Assembly (NCBI RefSeq): GCF_030269545.1
Contig: NZ_BSTN01000036.1
Coordinates: forward strand, 1-54,443
DNA from: Actinomadura sp. NBRC 104425
Lineage (GTDB): Bacteria; Actinomycetota; Actinomycetes; Streptosporangiales; Streptosporangiaceae
Reading direction: 5' to 3'
DNA length: 54,443 nt
Positions 1 to 8,941 of the stretch are shown here, piece by piece. A program made the position numbers and the translations under genes. The stretch's first letter is position 1, and each line of letters begins with the position of its first letter. Below the pieces are notes generated by a model, which did not search any database, had not been told where the DNA came from, and saw only the letters and a list, made by a program, of their open reading frames with translations.

Positions 1-184
1 CATCCGGATACTCGTCGCGGCGTCGTGCGCTGAACCCGCCGCCGTCGCCCTCCCCCCAGATGAGGTCCGGGACGAACCGGTGCCGCGGCATGGCCAGGAA
101 CGCCGGACGCCACCGGTCGGACAGCACGCCGCGGTTTTCGAGTTCGCCGATGAGCTGCTGGTTCAGGGCTTCGGCCTCGCTCAC
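1..184 (-). CDS. Methyltransferase of the protein-isoaspartate-methyltransferase type, N-terminal part only
   Basis: The minus strand reads from a GTG at 184 without a stop to the window edge, so only about 61 codons of the N-terminus are present. The visible part contains GVLSDRWRPAFLAMPRHRFVP, matching the pre-catalytic helix of PCMT-like methyltransferases ('W..a...vPRH.FvP'). A similar segment (PRHLFAP) begins the complete methyltransferase at 43563-44747. The GTG overlaps the TGA of the upstream small peptide gene in a GTGA quartet, which implies translational coupling. By analogy with the later copy it probably modifies a small peptide, but the SAM-binding motif lies outside the window. 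Confidence is moderate for the family and low for the substrate. Confidence 0.6.
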   Translation of the reverse strand, partial: MSEAEALNQQLIGELENRGVLSDRWRPAFLAMPRHRFVPDLIWGEGDGGGFSARRRDEYPD

Positions 185-323
185 TTGCCCTTGCCGCCCT
201 TGCCCTCGTCGTCCTTGGCCCTCTTGCCTTGCTCGGCTGCTTGGTCGGGTCGACGAACGTGCCGTGCTCCTCCTTGGGCCTGTAGCCGTCGCCGCTGTGG
301 CCATCGGTGCCGCGTTTGCCCAT
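181..323 (-). pseudogene. Small MGK-type polar peptide gene with a frameshift
   Basis: An ATG at 323 follows a good GGAGGAA ribosome-binding site and begins MGKRGTDGHSGDGYRP. The last part, in a different frame, ends KDDEGKGGKGK and a TGA at 183-181. The 143-nt span is not a multiple of three, so one base is missing or extra, near 'aagcagccgagc' (about 235-245). The peptide resembles the intact 41-residue peptide at 44757-44882 in its MGK(H/R)G start, its Lys/Gly/Asp-rich cysteine-free composition and its position directly before a PCMT-like methyltransferase. It may be the modified substrate of that enzyme, or a relic of a longer precursor. The frameshift may be real or a sequencing indel. 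Confidence 0.5.
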
Positions 324-388
324 CTGCTTCCTCCATGTGGTGTCGCTGCTGATCGAAGTCACGGCGGTTGACTGGTGGCTACCTCCCC

Positions 389-835
389 TCAGGGTCCAAT
401 CCTGTAGCGGGTCGGCTGCTCGCCTCGCTGCCCGCGCTCGGACTGTGCCGAGCCGAGCCGCCGTATGACCTCGCGGATCTGCCGGGCGGGGAAGTGCAGG
501 CTGGCGAACTCGGTCAGGCCCGAAGAGCGGAGGCGGATGTTGGGGGCCCAGCCGTTGCCCTTGGCCAGGTCCGCGGTGAGCGCGAGCAGCCGCTGCATGT
601 CGCCGACCGGCATGGTCAGCCAGGCGAAGCCGTCGTAGAACGCGGCGTACCGCTCCCGCCGCTCGGGCGGTATCCGGGTGCCGCCGCCGCGGATGGCCTC
701 GCCGGCGTCCTGGCAGCACATCAGCGTCTGGTAGCCCTCGGCCCAGAGCGCCTAAACCAAGTCGGCCATGCCGACGTCGACCTGGATGGTCTCGCCGGTG
801 GGCGTGCGCAGGTTTCGTGCGGGGTGAATCTGCGG
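389..835 (-). pseudogene. Hypothetical protein gene broken by an in-frame stop
   Basis: One reading frame gives a continuous protein-like sequence from about 835 to 389. It begins RNLRTPTGETIQVDVGMADLV, hits an in-frame TAG at 755-753, then continues ALWAEGYQTLMCCQDAGEAI and on to VIRRLG near the end. The sense on both sides of the stop shows a nonsense mutation rather than two genes. I do not recognise the family; the product would be about 130-150 residues and cytoplasmic, with no membrane segment. It lies on the minus strand between another broken ORF (840-1087) and the peptide/methyltransferase pair, so it was probably part of the same operon. Confidence 0.5.
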
Positions 836-839
836 GGCC

Positions 840-1087
840 CGGCGGGCGCCTGCTGCGGGCGGACGGCCCGTACCCCGGCGGCGGCCAAGCACCGCTCCAG
901 CTGGGCGGGCGTGGCCGCGGCGACCACCTGGTCCCCGGCCGGGTGACCGGTCGGCCGCAGCACCATCGCCACACGCCGCGTTGCGGTCGTCCCACCACAC
1001 CGGCACCCGGTACCGCCGCTGCAAGTGGGCAGTGACGGCGGCGGTGTCCCAGCGCACCGGTTTCGCGTGCACCGATGGCGCGGTCAC
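840..1087 (-). pseudogene. Small hypothetical protein gene, frameshifted
   Basis: A GTG at 1087, overlapping the stop of the upstream fragment in a GTGA quartet, starts MTAPSVHAKPVRWDTAAVTA and runs to about 980 ('VWWDDRNA'). The sense then moves to another frame (AMVLRPTGHPAGD followed by QLERCLAAAGVRAV). A single-base change near 975, in 'gcgtgtggcg', explains the shift. The intact product would be a short soluble protein of about 80-110 residues. I recognise no domain. Its tight spacing with both neighbours shows it was part of a minus-strand operon leading to the methyltransferase at the window edge. Confidence 0.45.
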
Positions 1088-1245
1088 CGCGCCGCCTCTT
1101 CGGCGCGTCGGGCGAGGCGGCCGAGGATGTACAAGGCCGCGTCCCGCTCGTGCCCGCCACCGGTCTCGGAGATCGGCTCACCGTCCCCGGTGAAGAACCA
1201 AGTGAGGAAGGGCTCCAACCGGCGTACGGCCACGCGGGCGAAGCC
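1084..1245 (-). pseudogene. 3' remnant of a gene interrupted by a TnpB-type element
   Basis: The minus strand between about 1245 and 1084 reads ARVAVRRLEPFLTWFFTGDG and then ISETGGGHERDAALYILGRL, ending at a TGA that overlaps the next start. No start codon remains, and upstream the sense passes into the transposase remnant on the opposite strand. This looks like the C-terminus of a soluble protein left after the element moved in. The 5' part might be the short minus-strand stretch just beyond 1793 (TRHVGDFVQARRLLEGAI), but I cannot prove the two pieces belong together. Confidence 0.4.
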
Positions 1246-1741
1246 GGCCAGGCTCAACGGCCGGATCCGCGTCCGGCGCGCGGACTTTTGGGCGTGGACG
1301 GCCAACCGGCTCACCCGTGGCCACGGGCTGGTCGTGGTCGAGGGTCTGAAGGTCGGCGACATGACGGCCGGTGCGAAGGGCACCATCGACGGGCCCGGTG
1401 AGAACGTCCGCCGGAAGGCCGGGCTGAACCGGGTCATCCTCGCCGAAGGCTGGGGTGGACTGCTGCCCGCCCTGGAGCACAAGGCCCGTTGCAACGGCTG
1501 CGGCATCGTGCGGGTGCCGCCTGCGTACGCTTCGCAGCGCTGTTGGGCATGCGGAGTGGTGGATGCCGAGTCCCGCGAGAGCCAAGCGGTCTTCGCCTGC
1601 ACCTTTTGCGGCCATACCGGAAACGCCGACGTGAACGCCGCCAAGAACATCCTCGCCGCAGGGCTTGCGGTGACAGGGCGTGGAGACCTCGCCGCCGGGC
1701 GGTCTGTGAAGCGCCAACCACCCGTCACGGTCGCGGCCTAG
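1245..1741 (+). pseudogene. tnpB: TnpB/OrfB-family RNA-guided nuclease of IS200/IS605-type element, N-terminally truncated
   Basis: The plus-strand frame keeps the C-terminal third of a TnpB. It has the RuvC-II segment (GLVVVEGLKVGDM, with the conserved Glu) and a four-cysteine zinc ribbon (CNGCG, CWACG and CTFCG pattern, four CxxC-type cysteines between about 1492 and 1615). It also has the RuvC-III segment NADVNAAKNIL with the conserved Asp. The first RuvC Asp and the N-terminal domains are missing, since TnpB is normally about 370-400 residues. It cannot cut DNA as it stands. A GC-rich hairpin typical of the element's right end follows directly. The N-terminal boundary is approximate. Confidence 0.75.
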
Positions 1742-1751
1742 CCGCAGATCA

Positions 1752-1793
1752 GCCACGGGAATCCCCCGCCTTCAAACGTGGGGGGGAAGTCAA
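1752..1793 (+). mobile_element. IS200/IS605-type right-end hairpin (possible omega RNA 3' end)
   Basis: Just after the TnpB stop, 'tcccccgc' and 'gtgggggga' pair around a short 'cttcaaac' loop, and the block ends 'gaagtcaa'. Subterminal hairpins like this mark the right end of IS200/IS605 elements. In active elements they form the 3' end of the guide RNA whose guide lies just outside the element, from about 1794 here. No left end or TnpA was found, so this is a relic. Confidence 0.5.
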
Positions 1794-2117
1794 TGGCACC
1801 TTCGAGCAATCGGCGGGCCTGCACGAAGTCTCCAACGTGTCGCGTCACTCGTCGGTGTTGGGCCTGCGTGCCGGTCCATCGCCGCCCCGACTCGGCAGTT
1901 GCCGGTCGGGCTGGTTCCCTCGGGCAACGCTGTGTCGAGCGCCGGGGCGTAAAGAAGCCGACCGGCGAGCTCCCGAAGGTGGCCGACAAGCGCGGCAGTC
2001 TGCCGAAGATGGTCAACGCGGCGCTGGACCGCCCGGACGAAACTGTACGGGGCGCCTACCCGGTGGTGCCGGGCGGGCGCCGGCTCGCCATACCGGCGCC
2101 GCCTCGGCTACCCGGCT
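1794..2117. other. Stretch without a recognised gene
   Basis: Open frames exist on both strands, but none reads like a known protein. A short minus-strand stretch directly after the element end (TRHVGDFVQARRLLEGAI) might be the 5' piece of the gene interrupted at 1245. Nothing else is supported. Confidence 0.3.
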
Positions 2118-3149
2118 CTACGGCGCTGAAGAGTGCTCGCCCATCGAGGACGTGGCGCTCAAGACCTGGCCCGATGCGGAGTGTGCTTCTTGGTTTCGTC
2201 GGTATGCGCTGGGGGTGAGGCCGTAGGCGGCGTGGAAGGCGCGGGTGAAGTTGCCCGGATGTGTGTAGCCCCAGCGTGCGGCGATGGTGTGGATCGCCAG
2301 ATGCCTGTGGTCGACGCTGGCCAGCTCGCGGCGGCACTGTTCCAGACGTCGGGTACGGATCCAGTCCGAGACGGTGGTGCCCTGCTCGGCGAACAAGCGG
2401 TGCAGGGACCGCAGGGAGATGTGATGAGCGGCGGCGATCAAGCCCGGAGACAGTTCGGGGTCGCCCAGGGACCTTTCGATGAAGGCGTGGATCCGCAGCA
2501 GCAGCGTGCGTTTGCGGCTGTCGTGGGGCACGGCGTGCTCGGTTTCGAGACGGTGGGCGAGCACGGCGGTGAGCAGGTCGACGCAGACGCCGCCCAGCCG
2601 GGCGGCATCCGCCGGTCGGTAGGTGCCGGCGTTGCGCGTGACCTGGTTGAGGAACTGCACCAGCAGACCACCGACCCCCTCTCGCCCGGGAACGCGGACG
2701 GCGCACAGTCGGCCGACCTGGTCCGGGGGCAGTGGGATCAGCTTCCTGGGGACCATGACCTGGATACCGTCGACTCTGCGGTCGCCGGTGTGGGTGCCGT
2801 GGAAAGGCCGCCAGGTGTCGTGCAGCATCAGATCGCCCGGTCCGACCGTGGTGTCCCGGCCTGCCTGGGTGGCGTTGGTCGTTCCTCGGCGGACCAGGGT
2901 GAGGTGGTAATGCTCGGAGTCAGACTGCCGGATCAGCTTCGCTGTCCGACGCACGTGAATCGGCGACTGGATATGCGCGGAGATCTGAACTGCGCCGAGA
3001 TTCAGCACGTGCATCGTCGCGTCGAACTCGTCGGCGTGATCGCTGCGGATCTCGTAGGGGACGGGGGCGACCGCCGACGCCACGGTCTCCCGCCACAATG
3101 CGAAGCGATCGCGCGCTGGCAGGTCGTTCAGGGTGAGCGATTGGTACAT
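2118..3149 (-). CDS. AraC-family transcriptional regulator
   Basis: The 343-residue product has an N-terminal AraC-binding-like domain (about residues 1-200, including RGTTNATQAGRDTTVGPGDL) and a C-terminal pair of helix-turn-helix motifs. Those motifs include ISLRSLHRLFAEQGTTVSDW and then AARWGYTHPGNFTRAFHAAY with the terminal GLTPSAYRR signature. I chose the ATG at 3149 (MYQSLTLNDL) because GGGAAG precedes it at proper spacing; an in-frame start at 3203 has no clear ribosome-binding site. AraC proteins of this shape usually bind a small ligand and activate nearby genes. No obvious target operon flanks it, since both neighbours are decayed DNA, so its regulon cannot be inferred. Confidence 0.9.
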   Translation of the reverse strand: MYQSLTLNDLPARDRFALWRETVASAVAPVPYEIRSDHADEFDATMHVLNLGAVQISAHIQSPIHVRRTAKLIRQSDSEHYHLTLVRRGTTNATQAGRDTTVGPGDLMLHDTWRPFHGTHTGDRRVDGIQVMVPRKLIPLPPDQVGRLCAVRVPGREGVGGLLVQFLNQVTRNAGTYRPADAARLGGVCVDLLTAVLAHRLETEHAVPHDSRKRTLLLRIHAFIERSLGDPELSPGLIAAAHHISLRSLHRLFAEQGTTVSDWIRTRRLEQCRRELASVDHRHLAIHTIAARWGYTHPGNFTRAFHAAYGLTPSAYRRNQEAHSASGQVLSATSSMGEHSSAP

Positions 3150-4669
3150 CGACTGCTTCCCGCGGGTGGCGGAGCCCCTTGGGACGGTGGCGCTTGACCA
3201 CACGGCCAGGGCCGCCTCCTATGGGGGCTTCGTACAGCTTCGGGGGTAGATCGTGTACGGACATGGACCGACGCATACGCGGCAGCAACCGCTGTGCATC
3301 TGGACCATCGTGAGCTTTGCTTGACACCTGGCGCCGCGCAACGCCTTTCAGCTGTGCCTGAAAACGGTGGCTGGTAATCGAACAGCAGCGAAGGGCGAGC
3401 AGAGCAGCCGCGCCCGTGAAGATCATGCGACTGTTCGGTCACGCGCACGCCGACGCGTCTTTCGAGTCGGCACCTTTCAGCTACCGACTCGGTGATCTGC
3501 GGGAACGCTCTGATTTGCGCTCAACGCACTGCCCGGCCACAGGCCGCTGCGCCCTCATGACCCGCCAGGCTCAAGGGTTCTGCGATGCGGGCGCTGCAGG
3601 CTCTGGTCAGGACGGGCGGGGAACTGCCGCCACACCGAAGCCCGCGACAGCCGCACCCCGCACACTTGCGCGACCATCTGCCGCATACGCTGCAGAATCC
3701 GTAGGTTGGTGGAAACCGTGGTCCTCAGCGTCCCGCTCCAACACGGCACGCACCCGCTCGACCAGGGCGTCACCGACGCTGGGCGATGGCCAGATGGAGC
3801 CGCATCGCCACTCCCCTACCTCCATACGCCGCTTCCAGCGCGCGGGCTCTCAGCCGACAACCGGCGGTTCGTGAGCCGACCCGAACACATGTGGGTGGTC
3901 GGCACGGCCGAGCACGTCGTCCTCTGCCGGCCTGCGCGGTGGCAGCGCGCCCAGTCGGCGAGGTCGGTGGCGAGGAAGGCGGCGGTGGTCGCGGCCGGCG
4001 CGGGTCCGGTAACCGAGTGCGGGCCGCTGACGACGGTGCCGGCTCAGCAGGCGGCCGGTTCGTGGTGCGCCAGTGACAGCGAGGCGGCGCGCGGCCAGCG
4101 GGCCGTGCAGGAGGCCGTCGACAGCGGCAAGAAGGGTCACGTTCCGCAGTGCCGGCCACTGCTCAAAGACTTCACCGCCGACCCCGCTGTACAGGTCGTC
4201 ATCGACGACCTCCGCCATGACCTCCGCGCACTCCACCCGGCCCGCCGTGCAGCGTCCAGGCGGCCTCGGCCTCAGGAACGGACCTGCTCGAACGGTTCGG
4301 CCGCACACATCCGCCGCACCTCGGCCGGGGTCAGCGGTGAGATGGATTCCTCCCGGTCAGCAGACCCGCCTCTGGCGGGGCATACGCGATACCAAAAAGT
4401 CCCATGTCTCCACCCGTAAGACCAAAGAAAACCTCAGTAAGCCTGCCAGATCGCCTGGTTGGCGTGCCGGCATAAGGAATTGGCGCCGTATGAGAACGAC
4501 AGCTTCAACGCCATTCATGCAGTCTGGGGGCGCAGAGCAAGCTCAAGATCGCCTTCTCTGCTGAGCCCGAAGCCGCCCACACCAGGTCAGACGGCTTCTG
4601 AGTGCTGCGAGGGCTCAGACCGTAAGGGGCAACATGGCACCCCCTCTTCCTCAAGGAGGCTGAATTGCT
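3150..4669. other. Long stretch of decayed DNA, no confident gene
   Basis: No frame in this 1.5-kb stretch is convincing throughout. The minus strand between about 3800 and 3580 contains a winged-helix-like stretch split over two frames (GDALVERVRAVLERDAEDHG, then LQRMRQMVAQVCGVRLSRAS), resembling the DNA-binding part of an IS630-like transposase. Another minus-strand piece (about 4230-4090, QWPALRNVTLLAAVDGLLHG) looks protein-like but is unrecognised. I read the region as a graveyard of transposon or gene fragments. Confidence 0.35.
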
Positions 4670-5137
4670 GTGAACAACCAGCGTCACTCAGGTCATGCAT
4701 CAGTTCCTGCCAGCGGACGGAACCTACCGCGCCGAATGCTCCGGCTCGGCGTGGCGGCCGCCACCCTCGCCGCCGTGACGGTGCCGATGGCAGGACCGGC
4801 CCAGGCCGCATCCGGAGGCGGCTGCAAGAACACCAGCGCAGTCCGATCGTGCATCAGCTTCGCCGGCAGGCCGAACCGGCTCATCGGCGACTTCTACATG
4901 CTCCAGTCGCCCGACGCCAGCTGGTGCAAGTACGAGCTCACCATCGTCAAGAACGGCCGGGTCGTTGCCAGTTCGGGACTCCAGAGGATCGCGGGGCTCG
5001 GCCGCCACGGCCCGATCGTCAATTACACCGACACACTTCCACCCTCGAGGGGTACCGCGTACACGCGGGTGAACGTCTACACCTGCAGCAACATGTTCCA
5101 CTTCTACGCCAACAGCCCGATCCAATACTGGCCCTGA
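4670..5137 (+). CDS. Secreted hypothetical protein with N-terminal signal peptide
   Basis: A GTG at 4670 follows a strong CAAGGAGG box. The 155-residue product starts with a long polar, arginine-containing n-region (NLPRRMLRL), a hydrophobic core (GVAAATLAAVTVPMA) and an A-Q-A site (GPAQAASG), so it is exported and cleaved near residue 47. The twin arginine is followed by MLRL rather than a full Tat motif, so Sec export seems more likely. The mature part of about 108 residues has four cysteines (in GGGCKN, RSCISF, SWCKYE and YTCSNM) that could form two disulfides, and many aromatic residues. I know no family for it. A strong hairpin follows the stop, so it is probably transcribed alone. Confidence 0.8.
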   Translation: MNNQRHSGHASVPASGRNLPRRMLRLGVAAATLAAVTVPMAGPAQAASGGGCKNTSAVRSCISFAGRPNRLIGDFYMLQSPDASWCKYELTIVKNGRVVASSGLQRIAGLGRHGPIVNYTDTLPPSRGTAYTRVNVYTCSNMFHFYANSPIQYWP

Positions 5138-5154
5138 CCGCGCCCGTCGGGTGA

Positions 5155-5199
5155 CCGAGGCCGCCGGAGGCGGACAGTGTCCCGCCCCGGCGGCCTCGG
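5155..5199 (+). terminator. Hairpin terminator after the secreted protein gene
   Basis: CCGAGGCCGCCGG (5155-5167) pairs perfectly with CCGGCGGCCTCGG (5187-5199) around a 19-nt loop, 18 bases after the stop at 5137. There is no T-tract, which is usual for actinomycete terminators. Confidence 0.6.
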
Positions 5200-5769
5200 C
5201 CTGTCGGGGTGCAGGTCGGTCAACCGCCGCATGGTGGGGTCGGATAGGTGGGTGACGGCGGCCGGGTGGCGTGTGGCCCGCTCCACGTTCGGGTCGCGTG
5301 GTGACGGCCACGCGCACCGCCGGCGCGGGAGCCGTGAGGGGTGGTGTGCCGATGGAGGCGGGCCGACGGTCACCACCAGCAGCAGTAAGGCATGCTGCGC
5401 GAGCTGCTCGAAGAGTGCCCGCAGCCGGGCTTCGTCGTTGGGCGGCGGTCTGGTGCGCTGGGGGCGAGGATCCTGGCGGGCGGCGGTTCGCAGTACCGGT
5501 AGGGGGCGCGTCCGTGCTGGTCACAGGTCGTGCACGCCGCCTGGTGACCGGGCCGGGTTGTGGTCCGGGCACACAATGATGAGTGGTGACGGTGCCGACA
5601 TGGTCGGAAACCGCGCGGTCGTTCTCGCTCCCGGGTTGATGCGCCGATCTGCTCGGGTCACTGCCTCAACCCGGGGGCGAGACCAGGAGAGCTGTGCGCC
5701 GGTCGGGCGGTGTCACGCCCCTGATGGCTGCCGCCGAATATCGCCGACGATTGTCCGACGGACAGTGGC
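5200..5769. other. No intact gene; possible decayed small gene on the minus strand
   Basis: The minus strand from about 5576 to 5370 gives fragments of protein-like sense in more than one frame. One is cysteine-containing (QAACTTCDQHGRAPYRYCEP); another shifts to DEARLRALFEQLAQHALLLL, a helix followed by a hydrophobic run. This may be a decayed small gene. Nothing else is supported. Confidence 0.25.
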
Positions 5770-6030
5770 TCAGGACTGAACTTCACTGGAAGCATCGCCG
5801 CGACCATTCCCGAACGCGCCGACCGGCAGGCCGGGCGGGCCCGCCGCGGTTCGCCCGGCGGACGCCCGCCGGCGTTCGACCCGGCCGTCGACCGGCGCCG
5901 CAACGTGGTCGAACGCTGCCTCAACCGGCTCAAGCAGTGGCGTGGGATCGCCACCCGGTTCGACAAGCTCGCCCGCAACTTCAGGGCGGCGATCGTGCTG
6001 GTCACCGCGTTGTTCTGGATCAACGCATGA
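5770..6030 (+). pseudogene. IS5-like DDE transposase, C-terminal remnant
   Basis: The plus-strand frame ending at the TGA at 6028-6030 reads SIAATIPERADRQ, then GSPGGRPPAFDP, then NVVERCLNRLKQWRGIATRF and DKLARNFRAAIVL. This is the typical end of IS5-family (DDE_Tnp_1_2) transposases, including the catalytic Glu in 'VERCLNRLKQ'. About 85 residues remain, so the RNase-H-like core with the two Asp residues is absent. No terminal inverted repeats were identified. It marks past insertion activity beside the partition-site array. Confidence 0.75.
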
Positions 6031-6815
6031 TCCACCGGACATCCTCTGGAGCGCTCTAGTTGCTGGCCGATCATGGCGCACTCGGTGACGCGAACCTCGA
6101 ACGCCCGTTCCATCGCCCAGATGCATGCAGTCAAGCCAGGGGTGCTGCCGCCATCCGTCCGCTCGGTGCCAGGGAGTTCCACGATGGATGCGTGTGGCTG
6201 GTGGCTGCGGGGCGCCTGCTCCTCTGCTCCTCCCCTGCTGCCCGGCCGGTGGCCGCCGAGGAGTTCGGTCTGGGCCCGTCCTCGTCTGCGTCCCTGCTTG
6301 GCAGGGTGGGCCACGCCGGGGGTGGTGGTCGTCGGTCGCCGCGACAACCCGGCATGGGACTCCCCCGCCGAGCCAGGCAATGCTGCAGGCGCTCCAGGAC
6401 CTGCTCCAGCACGACGCGCTGTTCACCGCCTGTATCGAGCAGCCCCTGGCCACAGGGCTCCACGCGCTCAGAGGTGAACTCCACGCTGGCCGGGGAAACT
6501 CGCGTACTGCGGGTCGCTTCAGTGTTCGGCCTCGAGGTCGGCAGTGTTCGGCCGCTGTCACCTCGGTGCCGTAGGTCGGCCGCATCGCCTCGAGCCGACG
6601 ACTTCTGCCAACAGAGCGGGACCGTCACGGCGCTGCCGTGGACTCCCCCGCGGGTGCATCGCTCCTGCCCCCTGCGAGCCGTCCTGTGACCTCCTCCGGC
6701 GCGGCGGTGTCGATCCCGATGCCCGGGGCGCGCGACCGGCATGGCGCCGAACAGATCGTCGGTAGTCACACCTCCGGCAGATCCCCTCTGCGGCCTGCTC
6801 GAACCACATGAAGGG
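6031..6815. other. No recognised gene between the IS remnant and the repeat array
   Basis: Several frames are open but none is convincing. A plus-strand piece near 6380-6480 (MLQALQDLLQHDALFTACIE) looks protein-like but lacks a start, a ribosome-binding site and a recognised family. From about 6790 the sequence grades into the tandem repeat array. Confidence 0.3.
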
Positions 6816-8862
6816 GTGTTAGCGCCGTTTCCACGCCCGGACGCATTCTCGGCTGTCTCTGCGGCGACCCCCGGTAGGTGCCGACGCCGAGCACCACCGG
6901 AACACCTACACCGCCCGCTCCGGCTGATGGCCGGGGTCGCCACCAGGCAACCCGCTACTGGGCAAGGCGCACGCTTCCAGAGCGGTGTTAACGCCGTTCC
7001 CACCTAAGCGCTGCGCACCCCCATTCGCTGAGGAGTGTTAACGGCGTTCCCACTTTCCGCTGTGCCCGAGTCGGGGCTCACACACTTCACCCGGGCCAGA
7101 ACCGCCGTGCGAGAACTGGGGGGCTTCGGCGAGGGCAACACCCGGAAGGTGCCGATGCCGAGCACCACCGGAACACCTACACCGCCCGCTCCGGCTGATG
7201 GCCAGGGGCGCCACCGGGCAACCTGCTGTCGGGTATCGGCCAATCGTCAGGAGCGGGTGTTAACCGCCGTTCCCACCCAGCTGCGCCGACCCGACACGCA
7301 CGCACTTCACCCGGAGCAAGGACCGCCGGGCGCGAGCTGAGGAGTTCGGCGCTGTCGCGAGGTGTGCCGGTGGAAGTCCAGAGTCGTTCACCGCCTCTCG
7401 TGCCACACGCACGTCCGAGTGCTCCTGCCGTCTGTAGTCCGCACGGAGACATCAGCCGGTCATGCCCGAGGCGCTTCGCCCCAGAGCGTGGCTGAGGTTG
7501 CCGCCAGGCAACCTGCTGAGCATGGACCACGCTTCCGGGCGCAGGTGTTAACGCCGTTCCCACCTCCCGCTGTGCCCGATCCGGCACCCACGCACTTCAC
7601 CCGAGGCAAGAAGCGCCGCGCGGGAGCTGAGATGCTCGGCGACGGCGGTACCCGGGGGTGCCGACGCCGAGACCGCCTGAACAGCTGCACCGCCCGCTCC
7701 TGCTGGTGGCTGGGGTTGCCGCTCGGCAACGTGCCACTGGCTATGGGCCAGGTTTCCGAGGCGGGTGTTAACGCCGTTCCCACCCGAGCGTTGTGCGCGC
7801 CTCTGCGCTGAGGAGTGTTAACGGCGTTCCCACCCTGCGCCCGACCCGACAATTACGCACCCCCTTCCCCAGGCCGAGAACCGCCGCGCGAGAGCTGGGA
7901 TGTTCGAAGATGGCGACATCCGGGAGGTGCTGACGCCGGGCAGCATCTGAACAGCTGCACTGCCCGCTCCTGCTGGTGGCTGGGGTTGCCGCTCGGCAAC
8001 TTGCCACTGGCTATGGGCCAGGTTTCCGAGGCGGGTGTTAACGCCGTTCCCACCCGAGCGTTGTGCGCGCCTCTGCGCTGAGGAGTGTTAACGGCGTTCC
8101 CACCCTGCGCCCGACCCGACGCCCACGCACCTCACCCGAGGCAAGAACCGCCGCGTGAGAACTGGAGAGCTCGGCGACGGCGGTACCCAGGAGGTGCCGA
8201 CGCCGAGCCCCTCAGATCGCCTGCACCACCATGCACCACCTGCTCTGGCTCATGGCCGGGGTTGCCGCCTGGCAACCGCCGTTGGGTGTGGGGCCGGTCT
8301 TCGGGAACGAGTGTTAACGCCGTTCCCACCGGGGCTTGCGCGCCCCCTTCGCGGAGGGGTGTTAACGGCGTTCCCACCGCATCCCTCGCGCCGTACGTCC
8401 GAGTGGTCCTGTCGTCTGTGGCCCGCGCACGGAGGCATCAGCCGTCATGCCCAGAGGTGCCTCGCCCAAGGAGCGTGGCTGGGGTTGCCACTCGGCAACC
8501 TGCTGCTGAGCATGGGCCAGTCTTCGGGGTCGGGTGTTAACGCCGTTCCCACCGGAGTGTTGCGCGCCCCCAATGCGGTGAGGAGTGTTAACGGCGTTCC
8601 CACCCCCCTGTGCTCGACCCAACGTCCGCGCACTTGACCGAGAGCCGCTGCGCGAGGGCCGGGTTGTTCGGCGGCGACATGCAGGAAGTGCTGAGGCCGG
8701 GCACCGCCTGAACACCTGCACCGCCCGCTCCTGCTGATGGTCGGCGTTGCCGTCGGCAACCTGCCGCTGGGGATGGGCCAGTCTTCGGGGGCGGGTGTTA
8801 ACGCCGTTCCCACCCGGGTCTTGTACGCCCCCTTCGCGGAGGGGTGTTAACGGCGTTCCCAC
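6816..8862 (+). repeat. Tandem array of about eight partition-site units (15 copies of a 19-bp box)
   Basis: The box GTGTTAACGSCGTTCCCAC (S is C or G) occurs at 6816 (degenerate), 6985, 7035, 7257 (one-base insertion), 7545, 7765, 7815, 8035, 8085, 8311, 8359, 8534, 8585, 8795 and 8844. It is an imperfect palindrome, since CGTT(AA/CC)CAC faces itself. Boxes mostly come in pairs 48-51 bp apart, the first with central C and the second with central G. Each pair is preceded, usually 33-34 bp upstream, by a GTTGCC-N4-GGCAAC palindrome (for example 7715-7730, 7985-8000, 8261-8276, 8484-8499). The units are about 220-290 bp long and similar between boxes as well. With parA and parB nearby, this is most likely the centromere bound by ParB; replication iterons are the alternative. 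Confidence 0.85.
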
Positions 8863-8941
8863 CCAGCCCCGCCCGACCACAGGTCCGCGCACTTCACCCG
8901 AAGGCAAGAAGCGCTGCGCGTAGCTGGGCACTTCGGCCGGT

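Noticed and set aside
3850..4308. A 152-codon minus-strand frame
   Set aside because: Part of it looks protein-like, but the sense breaks after about 50 codons and no family or ribosome-binding site supports it.
6985..8862. Open frames encoding repeated VNAVPT-like peptides in the repeat array
   Set aside because: The repeats come from the 19-bp DNA boxes and there are no consistent starts, so I do not treat them as proteins.
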